DNA from: Ga0074130 sp035565355
Lineage (GTDB): Bacteria; Pseudomonadota; Gammaproteobacteria; Burkholderiales; Rhodocyclaceae
Direction of reading: 5' to 3'
Length of the DNA stretch: 13,751 bases
Assembly: GCA_035565355.1 (NCBI GenBank)
Contig: DATMSM010000019.1
Span: 1 to 13,751, forward strand
The position numbers and the translations under genes are program-made. The notes below the pieces were generated by a model. It was not told the origin of the DNA. It saw only the letters and a program-made list of their open reading frames with translations, and searched no databases. This document shows, piece after piece, positions 1 to 7,243 of the stretch (the first letter of the stretch is position 1; each line of letters opens with the position of its first letter).

Positions 1-1
1 C

Positions 2-130
2 CTGCCCGAAGATGTGCAGGCGGTCCTGCCGGGCATCGTCGCCCACCGTCTGCAGCCAAGCGGCGAGCTCGGCGGTCTGGGTGGCGAGGCCACCGGCCGC
101 CACCTCATCGAGGCCGTGCCCTTGCCGTGA
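2..130 (+). CDS. MoxR-type AAA+ ATPase, C-terminal end only (partial)
   Basis: The first 129 bases read in frame as 42 residues ending in a TGA stop. The segment PEDVQAVLPGIVAHRL resembles the C-terminal lid of MoxR-family AAA+ ATPases. The ATP-binding Walker motifs lie outside the window, so the assignment rests on this short tail and on context. MoxR ATPases typically sit directly upstream of DUF58 and transglutaminase genes and are thought to act as chaperones or remodelling factors for the membrane proteins encoded beside them. The stop codon overlaps the GTG start of the next gene (GTGA, 4 bp), a sign of translational coupling in one operon. Confidence 0.72.
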   Translation: MPEDVQAVLPGIVAHRLQPSGELGGLGGEATGRHLIEAVPLP

Positions 131-1041
131 AGCGCCTGCGCCAGTGGCTGTGGCCGCGCCATGCCGACGCCGCGCCCCTGCGTCTCGGCCAGCGCCGCAT
201 CTACGTACTGCCGACCAAGGCCGGCGTGATGTATGCGGTTACGCTGTTGCTGATGCTGATCGGCAGCATCAACTACAACCTCAGTCTTGGCTATGCACTG
301 ACCTTTCTGCTCGCCGGTCTCGGCATCGTCGCCATTGTGCAGAGCTTTCGCAATCTGTCCGGTCTGCAGCTCGCACCGGCACGACATGTCCCGGGTTTCG
401 CCGGAGAGCGCATTCATTTCGGCATCGCCCTCGTCAGCGAACGCCCGCGTGCCAGCCTGCAACTACAGTGCGCTGGCGGCCCGCCGCTGCTCAGCCATGT
501 CGATACGCATAACAGCGTCAGCCTGGCCGTACCCGCGCTGCAGCGCGGCTGGCAGGCCATGCCGCGCCTGACCATTGCCAGCACCTGGCCGCTGGGGCTG
601 ATCCGCGCTTGGAGTTATGCGCGCTTCGAAGAGCGCTGCCTGGTCTATCCGACACCGGCGCAGGCCGCACCCGCCCATGTCGCCAGCGGCGGCCTCGGTC
701 AGCGTATGCAGCCGGATGAACCGGACGACTTTTTCGGTCTGCGCGCGCACCGCCCGACCGACCTGCTGCAGCATGTGGCTTGGAAGGCTTCCGCGCGCCT
801 GGATGAACAACTGCTGTCCAAGCAATTCGCCACCGAGCAGGGCGACGCGCTGCATTTCGACCTGGCGCAGACGCCCGGCGCCACGCTGGAGGAAAAACTC
901 TCGCTGCTGACGCGCCGTGTACTCGATGCCCACGCCGCACGCCAGACCTACAGCCTGCGCCTGAGCAGCCAAATCATTGCGCCCGCCGCGGGCAGCGAAC
1001 ATTTGCACGCCTGCCTGCAGGCGCTTGCGCTCTACGCCTGA
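127..1041 (+). CDS. DUF58 domain membrane protein (MoxR-associated)
   Basis: This 304-residue protein starts at a GTG that overlaps the upstream MoxR stop. A basic N-terminus is followed by two hydrophobic segments at about residues 33-50 and 54-73, so the N-terminal part is probably a membrane hairpin. The conserved DUF58 signature is in the C-terminal half: an acidic EPDDFFGLRAHRPTD stretch, then HVAWKASARLDEQLLSKQF, matching the usual pattern LRxYxxGDxxRxIxWKAxAR. DUF58 proteins are encoded with MoxR ATPases and have a von Willebrand factor A-like fold; their molecular role is unclear. The tgpA-type gene begins 6 bp downstream, so the three genes are almost certainly co-transcribed. The family call is secure, the function is not. 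Confidence 0.88.
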   Translation: MKRLRQWLWPRHADAAPLRLGQRRIYVLPTKAGVMYAVTLLLMLIGSINYNLSLGYALTFLLAGLGIVAIVQSFRNLSGLQLAPARHVPGFAGERIHFGIALVSERPRASLQLQCAGGPPLLSHVDTHNSVSLAVPALQRGWQAMPRLTIASTWPLGLIRAWSYARFEERCLVYPTPAQAAPAHVASGGLGQRMQPDEPDDFFGLRAHRPTDLLQHVAWKASARLDEQLLSKQFATEQGDALHFDLAQTPGATLEEKLSLLTRRVLDAHAARQTYSLRLSSQIIAPAAGSEHLHACLQALALYA

Positions 1042-1047
1042 GACCGC

Positions 1048-3024
1048 ATGTTCAGACGCCGCCCGCACCCAGCGCAACCCCAGGCCCCGGCACTGACGCT
1101 GGCGCAGAGCTGGTGGCTGTTCGCAGCCGCGCTGGCAGCGCTGCTGCCGCTGGTACCGCATCTGCCGCTATGGCTGAGCGCGACCGTGGCCAGCGGCATG
1201 CTCTGGCGCGCGTGGCTAATCTGGAGCAACGGCCGCCTACCACCGCGCTGGCTGCTGATCCTGCTGGTCATCGCCGGCTGCATCGCCGTTGCCTTGAGCT
1301 ATCGCGGCTTCTTCGGGCGCAATCCCGGCCTCGCCCTGCTGGTCATTTTCCTGGCCCTGAAACTGCTGGAGCTGCGCAGCGCGCGCGACGGCATCACCGT
1401 CATCCTGCTCGCCTGCTTCCTGCTGCTGGGCGGCTTTTTCTTCAACCAGGGCATCACCGCAGCGGCGCTGGCGTTGGGTGCCCTGATCGTCATCATCGCC
1501 GCATTGATTGCCTTGCAGCCCGGCCCGCGCACCGGCATTGCTCGCCCGCTCCGGCACAGCGCCTGGCTGCTGGCTCAGGCGCTGCCCTTCATGCTGGTGC
1601 TGTTCCTGCTGTTCCCGCGGGTGCAAGGGCCGCTGTGGGGCTTGCCTCAGGATGCCTTCAGCGCAAGTTCAGGCCTGAGCGAACGCATGGCGCCGGGCAC
1701 CATCAGTGAGGTGGCGCAATCCGACGCCATCGCCTTTCGCGTGCGCTTTGCGGAGAATGCCGTCGTACCGCCGCCGCACCAGCAGTACTGGCGTGCCCTG
1801 ACCCTGAGCGACTACGACGGGCTCAGCTGGCGCTACCGGCCGACGCGCGAACATGAGCGTCTGACCTATGTACCGGAAGGCGCGGCAATCGATTACGAAA
1901 TCACGCTGGAGCCCAGCAATCAGCGCTGGCTGCCGGCACTGGAAACGGCCGGCTTGCTGCCGCCCGACAGCAATGCCAGCAATGACCATCTGCTGCTCGC
2001 CCACCAGCCGGTACGCAACCGCCTGCGCTACGCAATGCGCTCCTATCCGGATTACCGCGCGCCAGCCGAGGAAAGCCAGAACCGCCTCAACACCGCACTG
2101 CGCCTGCCCGCCGCAGGCAATCCGCGCACGCGCGCACTGGGCGAGGACTGGCGCGCCCGTTACGCCAACGATGCCGAGATCCTGCAGGCGGCGAGCACCT
2201 TCTTCCAGCAACAACTGCTCTCCTACACATTGAACCCGCCGCTGATGCGTGAAGATGCTGTCGATACCTTCCTGTTCGACGAGAAGCGCGGTTTTTGCGA
2301 ACACTTCGCCTCGGCCTTCGCCTTCGCCCTACGTGCCGCCGGTGTGCCGGCGCGCATCGTGGGCGGCTATCAGGGCGGCGAAATCAATCCGGTCGACGGC
2401 TATTTCACGGTGCGCCAATACGACGCCCATGTCTGGGTCGAGGCCTGGATCCAGGGGCGCGGCTGGGTGCGCGCGGATCCGACCGCCGACAGCATGCCGC
2501 GCCGCATCGAGGGCGGCTTACGCACCGCGGTCAGTGGCGAGGAGGCGCCGCTGCTGGCGCGGGAAAACTATGCCTGGTTGCGCGAGGTGCGCTACCGGCT
2601 CGACGCCGTCACCAATACCTGGAACCAGGCCGTGCTCGGCTTCAATCCGCAGCGCCAGCGTGAGGTGCTGAACCGCCTCGGCATGGACGAGCCCGACTGG
2701 AGAAAAATGAGCGCCTGGCTGACCGGCCTGTGCGGTCTACTGATCGTAGCCCTGGTGCTGAACGCCATGCGCGAACGCGTCAGCCGCGACGCAACGCAAC
2801 GCCTGTGGCAGAAGTTTCTGCGCAAGCTGGCGCACAAGGGCGTGAGAGTGGCCCCATGGATGGGGCCCGACACGCTGGCCCGCCATGCCGCCGCACAATT
2901 GCCGCAACATGCGGCAGCAATTCATGCCATCACGACCGCCTATGTCGCGCTACGCTACGCGCACACCGACGAAACGCGGCGCGTCGATACGCTGCGCAAT
3001 CTGATCCGCACATTCAAGCCTTGA
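1048..3024 (+). CDS. tgpA: TgpA-family membrane transglutaminase-like protein (DUF3488 + transglutaminase core)
   Basis: This 658-residue protein has about six or seven hydrophobic segments in residues 23-190, a periplasmic transglutaminase-like domain at about 370-490, and one more transmembrane helix near 555-575 with a cytoplasmic tail. The catalytic triad is visible: Cys417 in RGFCEHFASAF, His461 in YDAHVWVEAW and Asp477 in WVRADPTA. Nothing is missing, so it is probably active. The layout matches TgpA of Pseudomonas aeruginosa, a membrane protein with a periplasmic transglutaminase domain that is reported as important for viability. The natural substrate is not established. A GAG-like ribosome-binding site lies about 5 bp before the ATG. 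It follows MoxR and DUF58 genes in the classical order and precedes a lytic transglycosylase by 5 bp. Confidence 0.92.
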   Translation: MFRRRPHPAQPQAPALTLAQSWWLFAAALAALLPLVPHLPLWLSATVASGMLWRAWLIWSNGRLPPRWLLILLVIAGCIAVALSYRGFFGRNPGLALLVIFLALKLLELRSARDGITVILLACFLLLGGFFFNQGITAAALALGALIVIIAALIALQPGPRTGIARPLRHSAWLLAQALPFMLVLFLLFPRVQGPLWGLPQDAFSASSGLSERMAPGTISEVAQSDAIAFRVRFAENAVVPPPHQQYWRALTLSDYDGLSWRYRPTREHERLTYVPEGAAIDYEITLEPSNQRWLPALETAGLLPPDSNASNDHLLLAHQPVRNRLRYAMRSYPDYRAPAEESQNRLNTALRLPAAGNPRTRALGEDWRARYANDAEILQAASTFFQQQLLSYTLNPPLMREDAVDTFLFDEKRGFCEHFASAFAFALRAAGVPARIVGGYQGGEINPVDGYFTVRQYDAHVWVEAWIQGRGWVRADPTADSMPRRIEGGLRTAVSGEEAPLLARENYAWLREVRYRLDAVTNTWNQAVLGFNPQRQREVLNRLGMDEPDWRKMSAWLTGLCGLLIVALVLNAMRERVSRDATQRLWQKFLRKLAHKGVRVAPWMGPDTLARHAAAQLPQHAAAIHAITTAYVALRYAHTDETRRVDTLRNLIRTFKP

Positions 3025-3029
3025 AAACC

Positions 3030-4070
3030 ATGCACCACAGAGACACAGAGACACAAAGAACAGCACATCGAGCCAGCCTATTGCGTCTTTCTCTGTATCT
3101 CTGTGTCTCTGTGGTTCAGCCTTTTCTTTTTTCTCCTGCATTCGCCGCCGACGCCCAGGGTGTGCGCTACAGCGAACGTGCCGACGTAAAGTCCTTCATC
3201 ACGGAGATGCGGCAGAAGCACGAGTTCCCGGAGACCTGGCTGATCCGCCAGTTTGACGAGGCCGAGTTCAAGCCGGCCGTGATCAAGTACATCCTGCCGC
3301 CGGCCGATCCGCAAGTGCGCTCATGGAAAAACTATCGTGGCCGCTTCGTCGAGCCGCGCCGCATTGCCGCCGGGCTGGCCTTCTGGAAACAGCATGCGGC
3401 CGCCGTGCGACGCGCCAGCGAACAATACGGTGTACCCGAGGAAATCATCGTCGCCATCATTGGCGTCGAAACCATCTATGGCAAGCACATGGGCGATTTC
3501 GACACCTTCTCGGCCCTGACCACGCTGGCCTTCGACTACCCGCCGCGCGCGGCGCTGTTCCGCGCTCAGCTTGAAGAATTGCTGCTGCTTGCCCGCGAGG
3601 AAGGTCGCAGCCCGCACAGCTATGCCGGTTCCTTCGCCGGGGCGCTGGGCCTGCCGCAGTTCCTGCCCGGCAGCATACGACGCTATGCGGTGAACTTTGA
3701 CGGCGATGACCGCCTGGACCTGACCACGCCAACCGATGCCATCGGCAGTGTCGCCAATTTCCTCGCCGCGCATGGCTGGGTCAAGGGCGGGCCCATCGTC
3801 GCCCCGGCCCAGATCGACGCCACGGCGGCCGCACCGCTGCTCGCACAGGGCATACAGCCGCGCCTGCTGCCGGCGGAAATGGTCGGACTCGTGACCCGTC
3901 CCGACGCACCGCAAGAGGCCGCTGCCCTGATCGATCTGGTCACGCCCAAGCAGGCGACTGAATACTGGCTGGGCTACCAGAACTTCTACGTCATCACGCG
4001 CTATAACCGCTCCAGCTTCTATGCCATGGCGGTACACGATCTGGCGCAGGCGCTGCGCGAGCAGCGCTAG
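3030..4070 (+). CDS. mltB: MltB-type lytic murein transglycosylase with a repeat-derived signal peptide
   Basis: Family GH103 enzymes cleave the MurNAc-GlcNAc bond of peptidoglycan and leave 1,6-anhydro ends. Counting from the ATG at 3030 (346 residues), the catalytic glutamate is Glu147 in IIGVETIYGKHMGDF. Further family motifs follow, such as SYAGSFAGALGLPQFLPGS and FDGDDRLDL. The N-terminus is MHHRDTETQR..., then a hydrophobic run LRLSLYLCVSVV and a likely signal-peptidase I site at SPAFA-AD. There is no lipobox, so unlike E. coli MltB it is probably not a lipoprotein. The N-terminal codons lie in a palindromic repeat (3034-3115). The start is uncertain: ATG 3030 sits 5 bp after the tgpA stop without a clear ribosome-binding site, while an in-frame TTG at 3081 would give a compact signal peptide beginning MRLSLYLCVSVV. 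The reading frame is open further upstream, but that stretch overlaps tgpA and is not convincing. Confidence 0.9.
   Translation: MHHRDTETQRTAHRASLLRLSLYLCVSVVQPFLFSPAFAADAQGVRYSERADVKSFITEMRQKHEFPETWLIRQFDEAEFKPAVIKYILPPADPQVRSWKNYRGRFVEPRRIAAGLAFWKQHAAAVRRASEQYGVPEEIIVAIIGVETIYGKHMGDFDTFSALTTLAFDYPPRAALFRAQLEELLLLAREEGRSPHSYAGSFAGALGLPQFLPGSIRRYAVNFDGDDRLDLTTPTDAIGSVANFLAAHGWVKGGPIVAPAQIDATAAAPLLAQGIQPRLLPAEMVGLVTRPDAPQEAAALIDLVTPKQATEYWLGYQNFYVITRYNRSSFYAMAVHDLAQALREQR
3034..3115. repeat. Palindromic repeat element with 27-bp inverted arms inside the 5' end of mltB
   Basis: Bases 3034-3060 and 3089-3115 are inverted copies of each other, matching at 25 of 27 positions and separated by 28 bases. 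The left arm begins ACCACAGAGACACAGAGA, and the right arm ends TGTGTCTCTGTGGT. From memory, repeats of this kind (often translated as HRDTETQR in one direction and LCVSVV in the other) are dispersed in many bacterial genomes as non-coding palindromes. I cannot confirm other copies here. The arms are lower in GC than their surroundings. As RNA the element would fold into a long hairpin. A T-rich tract follows at about 3120-3133, so it could also attenuate transcription between tgpA and mltB. Confidence 0.85.
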
Positions 4071-4076
4071 GCGCCC

Positions 4077-6107
4077 CTAGACCAAAGGCTCGGGGCGACC
4101 GACGTAGTAGCCCTGGGCATAATCCACCCCCAGGTCACGCAGGACTGCGGCAATGGCTTCGGTCTCGACGAACTCGGCAATGGTCTTGATACCCATGACG
4201 TGGCCGATGTTGTTGATGGCCTCGACCATGGCGCGATCGATGGGGTCGCTGTCCACATCACGCACGAAGGCGCCGTCGATCTTGATGAAGTCGATGGGCA
4301 GGTTCTTGAGGTAGCCGAACGAGGACATGCCGCTGCCGAAATCATCCAGCGCAAAGCGGCAGCCCAACTGCTTGAGTTCCTGAATCAGGACGGTTGCTGA
4401 GGCGAGTTTGGCAATGGCGGTGGTCTCGGTGATCTCGAAACAGATGGCGGTGGGCGGCACAGCGAAGCGCTGCAGCTGTTCGCGGATATACGGCAACAGC
4501 CTCTCGTCACCCAGTGTCGCGCCCGACAGGTTGATGGACAGGTGGCAGCCCTGCGACTGCCTGCTCAAGCCTGCATAGCTTTCGAAGGCGTTTCGTATGA
4601 CCCAGAAGTCTATGGTCGGCATCAGGTTATAGCGCTCTGCCGCAGGAATGAAGGCCGCCGGTGAGATCTGGCGGCCAGTTTCGTCCTGCATGCGCAGCAG
4701 GACTTCGTAATGTCTTTCAGTCCTGCCCGTCTCGCCGTCAAGCGCAACGATCGCCTGCCGGTACAGGCGCATCCGATTTTCCTCAAGCGCCTGTGTGATT
4801 CGCCCGACCCAGTTCATCTGCCCGGTGCGCTCGGCCAATTCGGTGTCGTCCGGGCTGTAGACATGGATGCGGTTGCGGCCCAGGTCCTTGGCCACGTAAC
4901 AGGCGCCGTCGACGATGCTGAACACATCACCTACGCTCATGCCTTCGCCGCCAAAGGTCGCCAGTCCGATGCTGACACCCACGGAAAAGGTCTTGTCCCG
5001 CCATGGGAAACGGAAACTGGCGACGGCAAGACGCAGGGTCTCGGCGATACGCAAGGCCGGCTCGCCGGGGCAATGCTCCAGCAATACCCCGAACTCATCA
5101 CCGCCCAGACGCGCCAGTATGTCGTTCTGGCGCAGCTTGGCCTGCAGGGTTGCGGCCAGTTGCTGCAGCAGGGCATCGCCGGCGTTGTGGCCACAGGTAT
5201 CGTTGACGATCTTGAACTGGTCCAGGTCCAGATAAAGCATGGAGTGGATAGTCGGCTTGAACTGCGCCTCGTCCAGCGCCATGCCCAGGCGCCGCTCGAA
5301 CTCGCGCCGGTTGACCAGGCCGGTCAGTGCATCGTGCGAGGCCTGGTAGGAAATCTGCTGCTGCTTCTGCTGCTCCTTCTGGGCAGCCTCGCGTATGGTG
5401 TCGCTAAGAAACTCGAATTCGTAGATGCCGCGATATTCAGGCAGGCCATTCGCCTGGATAGACTCAATGATGGTGCGCACTGGCTTGTGGATGATGTGCC
5501 GGAAATAGAAAACCAGCACGACGCTCACCAGCAGCAGGATGCCGACAATGGCGTAATAGCTCTGCTTGATGTTGCTGGCAAAATCGGCGTAAACCTTGCC
5601 ATCCTTGATCAGCACGATATTCCAGCCCCAGGGCTCGAATTCGAAATGACGGACGTAGTAGGTGTCTTCGCCCTGTTCGACCGCCTCGATCTCGCCGCCG
5701 CGATGGGCCGCCGCAATCATGGTGTCGGGGTCAAGCCGGCTCAGATTGAGCAGGAGATCGTCAGCATCGGAGGTATACACCAGCAACTGCAGGTTCTGCT
5801 GTTGCGCGTATTCCTCGATCTTGCCCAGCGTGCGGCCCTTGCGGATCCTGAGCACGGAAGCGGAGCTCGCATCGGCTTCGAGCAGCAGGGACTGCAGCGC
5901 GCTGTCGCACAGGTTGTAGATTTCCCGCGCATCGCGACCGATGTCTTCCTGAATCCGCTCATCGGCATAGTGCCGCGCCGTGCTCAGGCCCAGCGAGAAT
6001 ACCGCACTGCCGAGCAAGGCCATCAGGATGACAATGGGGACGAGCGGCGCAAGTATCCGGAAGTAAAGACTGCGGGTGACCTGCGACGGAGCCTGCTTTA
6101 TCTCCAT
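4077..6107 (-). CDS. Membrane Cache-GGDEF-EAL protein (c-di-GMP synthesis and/or breakdown)
   Basis: This 676-residue protein, counted from ATG 6107, has TM helix 1 (about 18-41), a periplasmic Cache-like sensor (about 42-183, with YYVRHFEFEPWGWNIVLIKDG near the end), TM helix 2 (about 184-203), a HAMP-like linker and a Gln-rich coiled coil (about 243-252). GGDEF and EAL domains follow. GGDEF is intact (335-339) and is preceded by an RxxD inhibitory-site motif (RQND, 326-329). The phosphodiesterase domain reads EVL (468-470) instead of EAL. The other key motifs are present: NLSG, FEITET, LDDFGSG, FIKIDGAF, EFVETE and AQGYYVGRP. Both activities are therefore possible. The start was chosen because it overlaps the upstream gene's stop by 10 bp; an in-frame ATG at 6167 would add 20 unlikely residues. 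The gene ends 6 bp from mltB, tail to tail. Confidence 0.93.
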   Translation of the reverse strand: MEIKQAPSQVTRSLYFRILAPLVPIVILMALLGSAVFSLGLSTARHYADERIQEDIGRDAREIYNLCDSALQSLLLEADASSASVLRIRKGRTLGKIEEYAQQQNLQLLVYTSDADDLLLNLSRLDPDTMIAAAHRGGEIEAVEQGEDTYYVRHFEFEPWGWNIVLIKDGKVYADFASNIKQSYYAIVGILLLVSVVLVFYFRHIIHKPVRTIIESIQANGLPEYRGIYEFEFLSDTIREAAQKEQQKQQQISYQASHDALTGLVNRREFERRLGMALDEAQFKPTIHSMLYLDLDQFKIVNDTCGHNAGDALLQQLAATLQAKLRQNDILARLGGDEFGVLLEHCPGEPALRIAETLRLAVASFRFPWRDKTFSVGVSIGLATFGGEGMSVGDVFSIVDGACYVAKDLGRNRIHVYSPDDTELAERTGQMNWVGRITQALEENRMRLYRQAIVALDGETGRTERHYEVLLRMQDETGRQISPAAFIPAAERYNLMPTIDFWVIRNAFESYAGLSRQSQGCHLSINLSGATLGDERLLPYIREQLQRFAVPPTAICFEITETTAIAKLASATVLIQELKQLGCRFALDDFGSGMSSFGYLKNLPIDFIKIDGAFVRDVDSDPIDRAMVEAINNIGHVMGIKTIAEFVETEAIAAVLRDLGVDYAQGYYVGRPEPLV

Positions 6108-7243
6108 AGAGGCTTCGCGGTCGCCAGCTCCGGCGGTGCCACGACTTCCTTGCGCCCCTCCTGCCATTGCACGATGACCGCCAGATGGCGTACCTGCTTG
6201 CCATCGCGATCAACGCCGTAGCGCCCCATGACTGTCATGGTGTCGAGCGAAGACAAGGTATCGCGCACCTTTTCGCGGTCCAGGCTCTGGCTCTTGCGCA
6301 CCGCCGCTTCCATGATCTGGCCAGCCGCATAAGCGCTAGCCGCATGATAGGAAGGCTGGATGCCGTAGGTCTCGGCAAAAGCCTTGGCAAATTCGCGCGT
6401 GCCCGGGAAAGGCAGGCTGGGCTCCCACTGCGACGAGGAAAAGCCGTAGTCGGCGTCACTTTTCAGGGTATCGGCATACTTCTGGATCGCCGGCCCGACC
6501 GTGGCGTAGAAGGCCTTTGGCGTCCAGCCTGTCTTCTTCAGCGCACGACGTGCATTGACCGAGTCCTCGAAATGCCCCGCCACCAGCAAGGCTTCGGCAC
6601 CCGAAGCTTGCGCGGCGCGTATGCGCGCCTCGATCTCGTCTGAGCCCTTCTTGAAGGTGCCGGCCGAGATCACGTCCAGTTCGAAACGTTTGGCCCAGTC
6701 CTTGGCCCCCACCTCGATGGCGCGCGAGAAATTATCGTCGGCTGCAACGATGGCGACTTTGCCGATGCCCGACTTCACGAACAGTTCCAGCATGCCGATG
6801 GCGTACTTGCTGCTGGTGATATAGACGCCAAATAGGTATTTGCGCCCCTTCTGCCACATGCTGTCGGCCGAACCGCCGGAGGACAGCAGCGGATAACGGT
6901 GCTGCTCCGCCACATTCGAAACGGCCTCGGTGATTTCGCTGGAATAAGGTCCAAGGACGAAATCGACCTTCTGTTTCAAGATCAGATCCTCGTAGATCTG
7001 CCGCGCCCGCACCGGATCGCTCTGGTCATCAACGATCAGCACCTTGACGGCATGCCCGAGCAGGCCACCGCGACGATTCACGTCCCGCTCCCAGAGCCGG
7101 TAGGCCTTTTCATTCATGGCACCGAGTTCGGCGTATTTCCCGGACAGGCTCATGGAAAGACCGAGCCGCAACTCTGCGGCCTGGGACAAAAGAGGCACAA
7201 ACAGGCACACGCAAGCCAAGGCCTTGCGGAGTCGACTGCACAT
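6098..7243 (-). CDS. Periplasmic solute-binding protein, branched-chain amino acid type (Peripla_BP_6)
   Basis: This 381-residue protein has a signal peptide, MCSRLRKALACVCLFVPLLSQA, with cleavage probably before AEL. The mature part begins LRLGLSMSLSGKYAELG and contains GPYSSEITEAVSNVAEQ and a long C-terminal lobe ending VVAPPELATAKPLW, all typical of LivK/LivJ-like type I periplasmic binding proteins. The binding sites for the ligand carboxylate and amine cannot be assigned confidently by eye, so the ligand is unknown. A good ribosome-binding site (AAGGGAG) lies about 9 bp before the ATG. No permease or ATPase gene is nearby. Instead the stop codon lies inside the start of a Cache-GGDEF-EAL gene. 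That makes a sensory role, handing a bound ligand to the membrane c-di-GMP enzyme, at least as likely as transport. Confidence 0.9.
   Translation of the reverse strand: MCSRLRKALACVCLFVPLLSQAAELRLGLSMSLSGKYAELGAMNEKAYRLWERDVNRRGGLLGHAVKVLIVDDQSDPVRARQIYEDLILKQKVDFVLGPYSSEITEAVSNVAEQHRYPLLSSGGSADSMWQKGRKYLFGVYITSSKYAIGMLELFVKSGIGKVAIVAADDNFSRAIEVGAKDWAKRFELDVISAGTFKKGSDEIEARIRAAQASGAEALLVAGHFEDSVNARRALKKTGWTPKAFYATVGPAIQKYADTLKSDADYGFSSSQWEPSLPFPGTREFAKAFAETYGIQPSYHAASAYAAGQIMEAAVRKSQSLDREKVRDTLSSLDTMTVMGRYGVDRDGKQVRHLAVIVQWQEGRKEVVAPPELATAKPLWR

Noticed and set aside
2730..3029. N-terminal extension of mltB reaching 300 bp into tgpA
   Set aside because: The extension overlaps conserved-length tgpA and reads as low-complexity Arg/Ala/Pro sequence; the signal peptide lies downstream of ATG 3030.
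4710..6221. Long open frame of 503 codons on the plus strand opposite the GGDEF-EAL gene
   Set aside because: It is fully antisense to a gene with clear domains, has a poly-Leu run that mirrors the Gln-rich coiled coil, and shows no recognisable motif. GC-rich codon use explains the open frame.
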